DNA of 64,000 nucleotides from Saccoglossus kowalevskii (lineage: Eukaryota; Hemichordata; Enteropneusta; Harrimaniidae): NCBI RefSeq assembly GCF_000003605.2, contig NW_003141821.1:96579-160578 (forward strand). The letters run 5' to 3'. A program made the translations under genes and the position numbers. The notes beneath the pieces were generated by a model. It had not been told where the DNA came from. It saw only the letters and a program-made list of their open reading frames with translations, and made no database searches. Positions 36,112 to 47,396 of the stretch are shown one piece after another; position 1 is the first letter of the stretch, and each line of letters opens with the position of its first letter.

Positions 36112-36480
36112 TAACAACGGTAGCATAGTGATTGGTGCATGATACTCTTAATTTGTAGAACCAAGTTCAAATCCTAACTTGTTTGGGCTCAACGGGAAGG
36201 CTAAATCAACTAGTAGAGATTCATTCACTAACGAATGCAATAGAGGGAACACTGGTTAAGGTCTGACGGGGCTTGTGTTCGACAAAGGTCTGGTTGATGA
36301 CAGAATAGCAATTGCCAAACGATAGAATGATGGTCACATAGCCATATAACATAGCCCCAAACTGGTCTCTGTGTGGCAAGTTTAACTTCCATTTCAGCTC
36401 TGGCACTTGCAACCTACACATAACGATTTCAGGGGAGTCAACAAAGATATGCAATGCTCGGAACTGTCACATGGCACAAA
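36112..36480 (+). mobile_element. tRNA-like SINE inserted in the GPCR duplicate
   Basis: Begins with a tRNA-like head: GGTAGCATAGTGATTGGTG resembles an A box and AAGTTCAAATCC a B box, about 35 bp apart. The body, with no coding frame of interest, runs to about 36480, where GPCR homology resumes. A weaker relative may lie at 37125-37320 (CTTAAATTGTAGATTCGAGG). Confidence 0.5.
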
Positions 36481-36486
36481 TATATC

Positions 36487-36870
36487 TTTAAAAATCGTAA
36501 ACGTACTTGTTTTCATATTATTATTTCATAAATTACTGCAGACTACACCAAGCTAGACTCATTTGTTAGCGTCGTTGTTCATTCAAGTCAAATTGGTTTA
36601 TATCACCTTTCTGGTTCGTTCGTTCTTTCCGATGATACTTTGAGGGCGACTGCAATATTTGTTTAGTTTGACAGTTGAGTTGTAACAGGTGTAGGATTCT
36701 TCTTTTTCACTTACATATTTACAATTATTTTATTGGTGTTCGCGTACAATAGGATATTCATAAGATTCGTAATACTTCGTCTGATATGCAGGCGGTCTCT
36801 TTAGATGTTGTTCTTTGCGTCATAAATATGTGTATGCAAATGCTAAATATTCTACATTTGAGATCAGACC
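36487..36870 (+). pseudogene. Decayed duplicate of the GPCR
   Basis: Collinear with the GPCR at 30303-31238 but full of gaps. 36490-36560 matches the end of TM1 and start of TM2 (CTTGTTTTCATA, then CTGCAGACTACACCAA). 36590-36660 matches the TM2-TM3 region (AAGTTGGTTTATAT as AAATTGGTTTATAT, then GACTGCAATAT). 36680-36790 matches TM5 (GAGTTGTAACAGGTGTAGGA, then TTACATATTTACAAT) and on to TTCGTCTGATAT. Weaker similarity to TM6 runs to about 36870. Large deletions remove TM3-TM4 and the frame is lost, so no receptor is made. It lies about 6 kb downstream of the intact gene in the same orientation, consistent with tandem duplication followed by decay. Confidence 0.85.
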
Positions 36871-37857
36871 TGTCATTTTCGAAATGGGCTCCTTATACCG
36901 TGTACAATGGAAAATATATGCATTTTTTAAAATATTTATGCACCATATTCAATGCAAAGAAAACTGGTATCACAAAATAAAAACAGTTTTGTATAGCTAA
37001 TAGTCATCAGAGTAGTTTTCCAGAAATAGCTTACAATTTTGTGACTCGCATATATCAAATGCAAACATTCGTTTTTTTTTGTATGAGCACTGAATAGAAT
37101 AGAAGTGCCGCTGGATGTGAGGTATTTAACTCGTTTGGCAGGCTACGCTTAAATTGTAGATTCGAGGAATTGGCACAAAAGATGCATACAAGAGGTTCTT
37201 CACTTTCCGAACACAGCAAGATCTGATTGAACTCACAGTTTGAGGTCTGGTTGTAATCTTAATTACATCCTTTACATGTCTACCAAGAATACACAGATTA
37301 CAAACCACTGATGACTGGATAACAAAGGTTCATAACGCATGCGTAGATGTTGCACTGTCGCGATGAATAATACAGATGATAATATATCTATAAGCATAAC
37401 GTATGGATGCTTATAATACTAGTGGAGTAACTAGATCATCTATTAGTGCTCCTCATTGTTTCTCCACAAACAAAATTAAGCTGTCCATAACCAAGTTCGT
37501 ATAATTATATAATATTGCAAGTTACATATAAAATTTGGTGTATTTCATGTTAAGTGTCTTTATATATTACATTACACATTATGGCATCAGTAAATCAGTA
37601 AAGTGGTCGGCTATGATTAAACCGGGCAATTATTGTGTAAAAATGTGATAATAGGTCAGGTCAAATAACGTATGATAGCGCATGTTTATAACATATCTGG
37701 GACATATTATTTGTGCAAACATAAAATTAGAACGACATTACGAAAACGCACAAAGCAGGTAAATGCGAGTGCATCCAAATATCTTCGGGAAAACCTTGGA
37801 CTCTGACGACAAACGTGTGTTAATGAACTGCCAGCAAGGTTAGACTAGCACATGATT
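36871..37857. other. Non-coding stretch, no gene seen
   Basis: AT-rich. Contains the possible SINE relative at 37125-37320 and the ACGCATGCGTAGATGT run at 37338 that is shared with 26324. Confidence 0.4.
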
Positions 37858-38450
37858 GAAAATTAGAGAAAATTTGAAAAAAGGTCAATGCTTTAAAAAA
37901 ATACGAAAACTCCACGATTTAGCCATTTACGTAATGTTTTGGAAATTTAACAGCGGGGTTGGCATTACAAAGACTTAGATCATATATACAAGTAACTCTG
38001 CAAACTTTTCAATCGCTTTTTCTAACTTTTCACGCGGTTTTCTAACATTTTACAGTCAGCTCCTCGTGTGACAATATGTTATTATAGGCTGCTTTCATCT
38101 GGCTTTTATTCATTTTGTCGACTCTACAACTGCGGGGTTCTATATGCAAGCAACTTAGGTCAAATATACAAATACATCTACAAACTTTGCAATCACTTTG
38201 CACTCGTTTTGCACAATTTTGCTCAACTTTGCACGGTGTGTTAACAGCTTAAACCCCACCACGTGCCGACTGCACCAAAAACATGTACTTTGAAAATAAG
38301 AGGGAATTTGAAAACTTTCAATGAAATAAAAAATATACGAGAACTCCACGATTCCCTACTATACATGATTGACATCACAGTAAGGAAGAATGCACAAACG
38401 TTGCCTTCTATATTTTCTCTGTGTGTGATGAACCAAACGAAAAAAAAAAT

Positions 38451-38555
38451 ACAACAGCATGTTTACTCAGGAAGTCTCCCATGCAAGTACCAACTGCGCC
38501 CGATTGAGCTTTATTTGAGATCTCAGTGGATTATCTAACCACACTGCTGCATGAG
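38451..38555 (-). ncRNA. 5S rRNA-derived segment, copy 1 (SINE-like)
   Basis: On the minus strand the run GGTACTTGCATGGGAGAC matches the C-box region of 5S rRNA (GTTAGTACTTGGATGGGAGA). It is preceded by TGAGATCTC, AAGCT and TCGGGC at the spacing found in 5S, and followed by CCTGAGTAAACATGCTGT and a T-rich run. The 5' half is replaced by other sequence (GTGTGGTTAGATAATCC, tRNA-like). It is not a functional rRNA gene; a 5S-derived SINE or 5S pseudogene fits best. Confidence 0.75.
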
Positions 38556-38934
38556 TAATTCGAAATTGACGCGAATTTGACCCTATTTCATGTATCGAAA
38601 TGTTTTAAACTTAATATTGTATGCACAAGTATCTTCTTGAATTGACCTATGATCTCTATATGCTTCGAGTAACACTACGCTAATTGAACGGCAATATTGT
38701 TACACATTTGCGAACTTTTAACTATGGGACTTGTTAATATAACATCATATGTAACCATTCCAAATGAATCCACAAATTTTGCCATCGCTTTTCACAACTT
38801 TTTAAGCAGTTTGTCTTCGAATTTTCGACAATCTGTTGTACTCTGAAAATAAGAGGGAATTTGAAGACTTACGAAAACTCCACGATTCGCCTTATGTATT
38901 TTCTGTGTGTGTGATGATGAACCAAACAAAAAAA

Positions 38935-39041
38935 CAACAACAGCGTGTTTACTCTGGAAGTCTCCCATGCATGTAGTAACCACACCCATTTGAGCTTTAC
39001 ATTAGAGCTCAGTCGATTACCTATCCACACTGCTACATGAG
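38935..39041 (-). ncRNA. 5S rRNA-derived segment, copy 2
   Basis: Same arrangement as copy 1, with TACATGCATGGGAGACTTCC and AAACACGCTGTTGTTG on the minus strand. More diverged in the GTACTTGG region. Confidence 0.7.
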
Positions 39042-39355
39042 TAATTCGAAATTGACTCGAATTGGAAGGTATTTCGTTTTTCGAAATGTTTTAAACTTGA
39101 TATCGTATACAAGTAATTCTTGAATTTACCTATGACCTCTACATGCTTCGAGTAATACTACGCTAATTTAACGGCAATTTACGAAATATTTTTTTCACAT
39201 TTTCAAACTTTTAACTATGGGACTTGTTAATATAACATCATATGTAACGATTCCAAATGAATCTACAAACTTTGCAAACGCTTTTCACAACTCTGTAAGC
39301 AGTTTGTCTTCGGATTTTCGACAATCTGCTAATATAGGCTGCTTTCATCTATCCT

Positions 39356-40550
39356 TTTTTTTATTATTATATGTTATTATTAATACAATTATAGAATTTA
39401 ATACAATAAGTTACAAATATAATCATCATGTTGTTTTTATTATGTGTGTAGGATGGCGTAGCGGCTGGAACAACATACATGTACACAGGGCTAATTCGCA
39501 CTATATTCACGGTGGTCGATATCAACGCTGTATTATATAAATAAATGTAATTACCGGTATACCATAACTTTTAAAATAGCAAATCAACTTTTCTAAAATG
39601 TTATGTTAATCTTAAACAGATTTAACATTATAATGCACTAAAGACGTCAACTAACTATTTTCCCACTGTTCACACGTAGTGTAATAACAGGCACAGCGGC
39701 AGCAATTTTTTTTCACTGACATCAGTGGTGAATTTGATATTTTTTTGTTTGGAAACAGTTTTTGAATTATAACTAGGTGTATGTCTACTATTTAAACATC
39801 TATCACTCGATACTTTTAAATTTTATTTAGAGTTGTGAATTACAGTTAAATGCTCCATGCAGTTCGGACACATAAATGCTTTTTTTGTGATGAGACTAAA
39901 ATGTCAAATTGATCTGCCAATAACACCTCTGCAGACAATTTACATTTTGGCAGTTTGGCTATAAGTCTATTGTACATGCGATCGAATATCTTTTGAAATG
40001 AGGAATTACAGTTGACACATATATCCATGTTTATTAATATCGATCAGTGCATGTAACAGATGATGAAAATAATAATTATAATATATGCAAAGCCTCGTGG
40101 GTTTAGAAATGTGGAGATAGTTTTTAATTATTTGAAAAAAAACTACACAGACATAATTTCGTTTATTATTTTTTATTAATAATAATTTAAAAAATAAAGT
40201 CATAAGTGAATTGGAGCACCATTGTAGTTATTCGCACTCCACTCTCTAAAAAAGTGTTATTGTGTGACATTGACCAGCCTCTATTAAGTTCGCGGCGTCT
40301 AATGCCAGACATAAGTTTTGAGGCAAATCGCTCGTTTTTTGTTCTCAAAACTCGCAATACCCAACCGATATCCCGATCGAGTGTCAATTAAAGTCGGGAG
40401 AAGAGATTTACGCTGTTATTTTGAAGTTTAGGTAATTCTCCAGTTTTATTCCCCATTTCGACTTTCTTAAAAAACATGACATAACACAAAAATACTGTGT
40501 GTAGGACGCTGCCACCTTTATTCGATTCTAGACTGAAAAAAGAAAGGGGC
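39356..40550. other. Non-coding stretch, no gene seen
   Basis: AT-rich. Overlapping frames on both strands at 40187-40391 have no recognisable features; the stretch may include the far end of the DIRS-like fossil that follows. Confidence 0.4.
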
Positions 40551-43440
40551 AAGGATAGAATACCCTTATTGTTTTCAAATGCCCAAACTAATAAAAACTT
40601 TAAGAATGCTTTCTAAATCATCTTGAATATATCCATCCTTTACAAAATCTGACTTTCACCGGCCATGCAATTTTAATTGGCGATCACTGATACCAGCTTG
40701 AGCAGCTGCAGTTGTTCACCATATTCTAAATGAGTGTGTCCCACAACTGCAAACGTTTTGTGCCACTTATCCGAGATTTTCAAGTACAATTTATCTAATA
40801 CGAGAGTAACTTAACTTCTTATTAACATTAACAAGATTATAATGACCGTTTGATAAAAAAATAATGGTCTAAACAAAATCTTACTTTGAATCCAGAAATG
40901 AAAAATATTGCTCCAGCTTAGAGACAGGACATGCAATACCGCCTGTATGAGCAATGTAAACTGTGTTACCTTGTTTACACTGAACTGTTTTACTCCTACT
41001 AATATACATCTTAACAAGAGAACTACAAATATTAACATCACAAAACTTAATGTTAACAACGTCTCTATATCTAAGAATGCGAGCAGAATCAGACAGATGT
41101 CCCTATTTTTTTTAACGATTTAGAATCCTTGAAATAATGTCGGTAATAATGCCCGTCGTGACTAGTTGTTTTTCCGACACGGGTCTACCTACGAGATGTG
41201 TTGCTGAGGCAATTAGATTTCTAAAAAATACACACTCTGTTGGTGATGTGACACCAGCCAGATTTCGTACCCACTGAATACCAAAATTGGCAACCAATAT
41301 ACCTTGGTTGGTTGCGCCCCTTTCTGAAGATTGCTGTATAAGCGGTGAAAAATACAAAAATAAATGAACTACTTGCACAGGGAAAATGGGATAACTAATG
41401 GTCTTAGCAATTTTTTTTCATCGATGAAAGGCTGCTGCATTGTAGTTAAATCTGCTTTTGATGCTAAGGTGAACGTAGGTAAAACTGTGGCCAATCCAGT
41501 AAGTGCAGGGTTGTCACATGCTAAACTATTGATTTCCCTCCGTATTCCGGTGCTGAACAAATTTATATCTGTAATAAATAAATTTCCTCAATCATTGTTG
41601 TGACATGACAATCTAATATGCACCTAACGTACATAACAGAAAGCATATGTCCGTCCTAACAACCAATCAGCTTACAAGCCGTTGTACAAAATGCATGAGA
41701 CTTTAGCCGGGGTACAACAAGAACTTTTGCACTCCTCTTTTTTGCACCTTGAAGTGAAGTCTTAGAGTCAGAATCCGAAATTTCAAAGCTTTACCTCCAA
41801 AGAGAATATTCATACTTCTACCTTTACAAAAGACTAATTCGTCATTTGGAAAATCCATCCAATCGTGGACTCCTTTGTCCAGATGCAGTCCATCCAGGCA
41901 CATTAATGGACAAACATAGGCAGATCGACATAACGGAATTACCAACGTTCCCTTACTTTTACATTCCTCCAAGAAATTGCATACTTTGCCAATTAGGCAA
42001 ACTGGCGGTAAAAGCCAGTTATGATCATTCCCCCAAACTTTGAGAAAGCATCTACTGCTTCTGAACTAGGATACTAATACCGTGAATTGAAGCGCTCACA
42101 TTTCGTGTTATAAGAATTCGCAAATCTATCCACCGACTCATGTGGTACCCAACGCATGTTAAGATAATAAACATTCCCTAGTCATCTGTATCAACAATTT
42201 TACTTAGATAATCAGCTTTCTCATTTGCTGATCTAGGTATCCATTCCAACATTTTCAGTGCTATTTCCTGAGATTCTGCCTTAAGCTTCCTACTGCTTTA
42301 GGCGATAACACTCACCATGTTTTGGTTGTCAGAAAACCATTTTACTGTATTTTCTTGAAGAGCATTGCAACACTTGCTAATATCCTGTACACTGCTTCTA
42401 ATTCACTCGAAGTTGAACTTAGACCTGCTTCCTTTTCTGCCCAACTACAATGTGCTATACTATTATTAAAATATATCCCCAATAATCTTTGCTAGAAGCA
42501 TCTGAATAAATTACTCTTCAATAATTAGTCACCTTGGCGGTGAACCACATATATTCCCCGTTTTATTCTACTATGTTTTACTGCCAGAACTGTAACTCCT
42601 GTATTTCAGCAGGGCCGAGCTGCACCTCACTTCTCCAGGACACACCCGTGTTCAATGCAAAGTATAAATGATATCAATACTGTTAGATGTGGTCCGCAGA
42701 TTGCCCAATGTAACCAGCAATCTTTGTAGGCTATATGCAGGGATAACAATCTTACCCTGTGTCAAGTCAATTTGAACACCTAACCATATTAACACCTGAA
42801 CAGGTTTTCATCATTTTGATTTATAGTAGTACCAAAGACAATTAAATCCAGCTCAACCTGTCTACTTACCTTCGTATCAGATATTAATGAATTGCTAGAT
42901 CCGAGCCCATCATCTCGATAAACTACTACTGATTGACCTTCTCCTCACCATTTAGCCACTAGAGGGCGTACAATCTTAGTAAATAGGTGTGGTCCTGTGG
43001 AAAGGCCAAAAGGCAAAGTAGCTCCTTCTTTCCATTGTATTTCCAGAAATCTACGATGCTCTTGAAAAATTTCAACGTGATAGTAACCCAATTTTGGGTC
43101 TAATTTGAACATAAAATACTCTGGCCTTAAGTTAGCATCTCCTTGGCCACACCCAAATCTTCGCAACAAGAACTTTGTTTGAAAAGTTGTAAATTTGCTT
43201 TACGAAGGTCTAATAATAGCCTCTCTGTTTCTTCATGATTAAATGCAACAGAAATGTGGGTTTGTCACATATTGTACTTCAGCGACCTCCTCAACTGCCC
43301 CGCTTCCAGTAACCTGTCTATTTTTGTCGCCACAAATCCCCCTTTCAAAATTGCTGAGCGATTATTACACGCAAAGAAGGGAATACAAAATAATGGTAAT
43401 TTCTAACTAAATCTAACGACGTCAAGTATGAAACTTGAGC
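40551..43440 (-). mobile_element. DIRS-like (tyrosine-recombinase) retroelement fossil
   Basis: Minus-strand remains in the order expected for a DIRS/Ngaro-type element: reverse transcriptase near 43169-42945 (MFKLDPKLGYYHVEIFQEHR, PFGLSTGPHLFTKIVRPL), an RNase H-like part around 42500-42200, a linker at 41972-41703 (CKSKGTLVIP), and a tyrosine recombinase from about 41560 to 40560 (GRPVSEKQLVT, then the C-terminal GISDRQLKLHGR region). The gag part and terminal repeats were not recognised. It is broken, with roughly ten or more breaks, and looks old. Its upstream edge meets the poly-A end of the LINE at 43449. Confidence 0.85.
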
Positions 43441-43448
43441 GCTCCAAT

Positions 43449-44900
43449 TTTTTTTTTTTTTTTTTTTTTTTTGTGTGTTAATAATTTTTTTTATTTCGCA
43501 ATAAAGAAAAAGATACAGAGCAGATGACAAAATCCCCCCTGAAAAAAAATGTACATGACAAACCCTGTCTGGTATACGGTGGTGAGACAAAAACAAAAAC
43601 ATTAATTTATTTGTATTTAAGCCAACCAATTATTTAAGAGCTCCCATTTACGATAGTGATATTGTTCCTTTTCTTTATATAGGGCTATTTCCAACTCTAT
43701 TTTTCTATTTTCACGGACTATGATTTAAACGCAATTGCAGAAAGGACTGTAGCATTTCTTCTACAGCTATAAATATACTTTTTGAACAGTAAAATGAAAT
43801 GGTTCAAAATTAGATTGTCATCATTTAAAATACCTAAAATTATATTTACTTTATTACACTCTATTTGTTGAATAATTATACTACACCCTGCCTGCAATGC
43901 ATTCCATAATTTTTGAACATGGTGACAGTCAAGTAAAAGATGTTCAATTGTTTCATTATACAATTGGCAGAGTGAACACAAAGGAGAATTTACAAGGTTC
44001 TATTCAAATAATGTTGCATTAACAGGTAAGTATCTATGTAAAATTGGAAACTGAAAATCTCCCATGGCTGAAGCTGTAGTTGAAAAGGAATGTATAAATA
44101 TCACATTACTCATTTCAGAGGATATACAGTTTTTAAAATCGGCTGACAACGGTTGGAGTCTCAACAATATATCTGCATAACAATTTATATTTTTTTTACT
44201 TGTAGTTGAATTAATATCTATATAGCGGGACTTGCAATAAATTCTTTCACCATAATAAACCTTTGTATGTCTGTTTCTATGAATTATACTTTTCCCTTCC
44301 CTTGGAATAGCAACTATTATACCCTCCTGAATTTGGAAAAATTCTACTTGTGAATACCCTTAGTATTCCAAAAACCCTAATTATAAAAGGTTTCATTGGT
44401 GTCAATTAAATCCACAATCCTATTAAATGTTTGTTTGCCAATCCCCGAAAATACATTGAAATGTATTTTTCAAAAGTATCTGGCTATCAATTTGCTGTAC
44501 AGTTTCAGGATTTATATAGGTAATTTTGAACAATTTTGTAGTATATCATAATAGAAGAGTGGGACCCTGTTTATCAACACTTTAATCTCAATGTTACACA
44601 AAAGAATAATATTACTCCCCAAACCCCCTAAAACCCTATTCATAATAGTTTGCCATCCAAAAAACCACCAGAGATAAATTTTTTAACCCATTTTATTTTT
44701 TCTACCTTTATGAAAGAGTCAACTTCAATCATATTAAGACCCCCATTTTCAATACTGGAGATCAATGTATTCCTTTTAACTTTGTCTCTCCCGTTCCAAA
44801 TAAACTTAAATATAATCTGTTTTATCGCTTTGATAACTAGTTTTGGTGTATGAATCATTTGTTGCCATTTGATGTAGTAACAACGTTTCAAACCTCAACG
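43449..44900 (-). mobile_element. 5'-truncated L1/Tx1-like LINE with poly-A tail
   Basis: A run of over 25 T at 43449-43472 is the poly-A tail of a minus-strand insertion. Upstream on that strand, 43981-43718 reads CSLCQLYNETIEHLLLDCHH, the C-terminal zinc knuckle of L1/Tx1-type ORF2, and 44891-44640 reads IIFKFIWNGRDKVKRNTLIS then ENGGLNMIEVDSF, the conserved region after the RT. The pieces are in different frames with several breaks between them. The RT, endonuclease and ORF1 are missing, as in typical 5'-truncated insertions. Confidence 0.85.
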
Positions 44901-45104
44901 AACTCCAACAGGCGTGTCGAGTAAATTTCTGTCGTTTAATTTATGTCCACCATTACAAGTCATTAAATAGAGAAAATAAATGACTCAACAAATATTTGAT
45001 ACTTATTTTGGTGTCAACAACTCTCATTTATTTAAGAAGATATTTAATTGTTTTCGTAGTATAGGGCATACCATCCTTGCACTTTAATATGAATCGTTTG
45101 ACCA

Positions 45105-45503
45105 ATGCAAGGAGAAGTATTGGGTGTTTTGAATATGCATGTGAACAAAAAGCAGTGGGTACCTCGTGATATAGTTACAGCACATCGAGCACCAGGTAGT
45201 AGAACAAATAGTGCGCGTCCGGTTATCGTAAAGTTTCACCACTGGGACGATAAAATGATTGCGTTGGCGGCCAGATCGGAACTTAACAAGGTTGGTATCG
45301 GCATTGGTAACGACCTTACAAAGCGACAACGAAAAACCGTTACGGATTATAAGAAGCATAGTAAAATTGCTTATTATAAGAGTGCAACATTGGTTGTAAT
45401 AGATAAGAAGAAAGAAATGGATAGTACAAAGAAAACAACAGAGTTACAAGGACACGGCTACAGAAACGCACAAGAGAAAACGCCAGGACTAACAACTAAC
45501 TAG
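45105..45503 (+). CDS. LINE ORF1 protein, C-terminal RRM/CTD region
   Basis: 132 codons. The run VPRDIVTAHRAPGS then ARPVIVKFHHWDDKMIALAA matches the conserved part of LINE ORF1 (D-I-x-x-A-H-R ... R-P-I-I-V-K-F), a nucleic-acid-binding chaperone of the retrotransposon RNP. GIGIGNDLTKRQRK follows as in the family, then a lysine-rich end and a stop at 45501. The first methionine is not the native start: the coiled-coil N-terminal half is missing, so this is a truncated ORF1. ORF2 begins shortly after, across the gap. Confidence 0.7.
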   Translation: MQGEVLGVLNMHVNKKQWVPRDIVTAHRAPGSRTNSARPVIVKFHHWDDKMIALAARSELNKVGIGIGNDLTKRQRKTVTDYKKHSKIAYYKSATLVVIDKKKEMDSTKKTTELQGHGYRNAQEKTPGLTTN

Positions 45504-45511
45504 GGTGTGGC

Positions 45512-46282
45512 CTTGGCCCAACATATTAACTTTTCAAACTTGATGGTCAAGTTTGAATACAAATTAGTTCTTTAATTTNNNNNNNNNNNNNNNNNNNNNN
45601 NNNNNNNNNNNNNNNNNNNNNNNNNNNNNNNNNNNNNNNNNNNNNNNNNNNNNNNNNNNNNNNNNNNNNNNNNNNNNNNNNNNNNNNNNNNNNNNNNNNN
45701 NNNNNNNNNNNNNNNNNNNNNNNNNNNNNNNNNNNNNNNNNNNNNNNNNNNNNNNNNNNNNNNNNNNNNNNNNNNNNNNNNNNNNNNNNNNNNNNNNNNN
45801 NNNNNNNNNNNNNNNNNNNNNNNNNNNNNNNNNNNNNNNNNNNNNNNNNNNNNNNNNNNNNNNNNNNNNNNNNNNNNNNNNNNNNNNNNNNNNNNNNNNN
45901 NNNNNNNNNNNNNNNNNNNNNNNNNNNNNNNNNNNNNNNNNNNNNNNNNNNNNNNNNNNNNNNNNNNNNNNNNNNNNNNNNNNNNNNNNNNNNNNNNNNN
46001 NNNNNNNNNNNNNNNNNNNNNNNNNNNNNNNNNNNNNNNNNNNNNNNNNNNNNNNNNNNNNNNNNNNNNNNNNNNNNNNNNNNNNNNNNNNNNNNNNNNN
46101 NNNNNNNNNNNNNNNNNNNNNNNNNNNNNNNNNNNNNNNNNNNNNNNNNNNNNNNNNNNNNNNNNNNNNNNNNNNNNNNNNNNNNNNNNNNNNNNNNNNN
46201 NNNCCTTGGCCCAAACATATTAACTTTTCAAACTTGGAATGGTCAAGGTTTGAATAACAAAATTAGTTCTTTAAATTTTAAA
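45512..46282. other. Assembly gap (625 N, 45579-46203) with duplicated edges
   Basis: The 67 bp before the N run (45512-45578) and the 79 bp after it (46204-46282) are the same sequence: both start CCTTGGCCC and contain ACATATTAACTTTTCAAACT and TTAGTTCTTTAA. The left version lacks single bases mainly within short same-base runs. The gap is probably false: the contigs overlap. Two large minus-strand frames across the gap consist only of N. Confidence 0.85.
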
Positions 46283-46995
46283 AAATTTGATGTCGCATCT
46301 TTTATTGATACATGGGCAGAAAATGATGATCAGTTTGACCAACATTTCCCAGGATTTACAGTTTACAGTATATCCCGTAAACGCAGCACTGCACGTGGTA
46401 GATACACTGGGGGGGGGGGGGTCTGCACGATAGTGCGTAACCATCTATCAAGGTATGTCAAACGCTTAAATTCTGATTTACATGATTGTATATTTCTTTT
46501 GTTTGATAGAAATATTTTTTGGTTTGCCCCACAGTATTCAGTCATCTATAATGGTCTTTCTTCGTCAAATGGCATAGAACTTTTAGAAACTGAACTTGTA
46601 GACATTCTATCTAAATTGAACGATGTTTACATTATAATTACTGGTGACCTGAATTCTCGAACAGGCGAATTACCTGATTATATATTAGATGATGATACGA
46701 AATATATGCTTGATTCTGATTTCCTTTATGACAAAGATGATTTTGCCTTAACACGGGTTTCAAAAGACAAAACAGTAAATAGTTTCGGGAGGTCGCTTCT
46801 TTCCCTGTGTTGTACGTTCAACTTGCATATTATTTGGCGAGAATGCCAAACACGGGGAATTCACTTGCATCGCCAATTCGGGTGCCAGCGTGGTTGATTA
46901 TACTATTATGTGCTCTATTTTGTTTACACAATTGTCTACTTTTGCAGTTGGTATTCGTACGGAATTCGATCAGCTTCCTTTGTCTTTTTCATTAA
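46210..46995 (+). pseudogene. LINE ORF2 endonuclease domain (APE type), broken
   Basis: Reads LTFQTWNGQGLNNK, FDVASFIDTWAEND, GRYTGGGGVCTIVRNHLSRY, IIITGDLNSRTGELPDYI (the APE G-D-x-N motif), then RVSKDKTVNSFGRSLLSLC. In a second frame after about 46857 it continues SGASVVDYTIMCSIL, the usual S-x-V-D-Y catalytic region. These are the conserved blocks of apurinic-type LINE endonucleases, which nick target DNA. One frame shift separates the two parts, and a run of G at about 46410 is a likely place for further sequence error. Confidence 0.8.
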
Positions 46996-47396
46996 ATGCC
47001 AGTGTACCAAATGTGACTACTACCCAGAATGAAACAAATTAATTAGTTTTAAAACCTTACTTTTGGTCACTGAGTAAAAAAAAAAAAAAAAAAAACGTTT
47101 TTTCTCACAAACTCAAATCTAGTTTAGTTGACAAAAGTCTTGACAGCTTTATTTCCGACCCTAATTATGACAGTTTTTAATTTTGTTGATAATATGAGTA
47201 ATATCTTTACGAGGACAGCTGATTTTTGTGGAATGAGTCGGCGGGCACCCGAAAACGTATCACAGTATCCTAGTCAGCCATCTTGGTTTGACAACGAGTG
47301 TAAAGCTTTGAAGTATGGGAAGTATAAGTTGTCCGAGTTGATAATAACATTGATTCGCTTAATTAGTATAAAGCTGCGAAAAGAAATTTCAAACTT

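Larger units (their letters stand above)
37858..39355. repeat. Tandem array, units of about 490 bp
   Basis: Three to four diverged units. Anchor runs recur in order: GAAAATAAGAGGGAATTTGA (38292, 38846), AACTCCACGATT (37908, 38342, 38875), TTTTAACTATGGGACTTGTT (38717, 39207), AATATAACATCATATGTAAC (38738, 39228), TATAGGCTGCTTTCATCT (38083, 39335). Two units each carry a 5S rRNA-derived segment on the minus strand. No protein is encoded. Confidence 0.8.

Noticed and set aside
36112-36185. A functional tRNA gene
   Set aside because: A- and B-box-like runs are present but the cloverleaf arms do not pair convincingly; it fits a SINE head better.
38451-39041. Functional 5S rRNA genes
   Set aside because: Only the 3' half is recognisable, with changes in conserved positions; the 5' half is unrelated.
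40187-40391. Overlapping frames on both strands next to the DIRS-like fossil
   Set aside because: Neither strand shows a recognisable domain; probably non-coding edge sequence.
45547-46218. Two minus-strand open frames of over 210 codons
   Set aside because: They consist almost wholly of N from the assembly gap.
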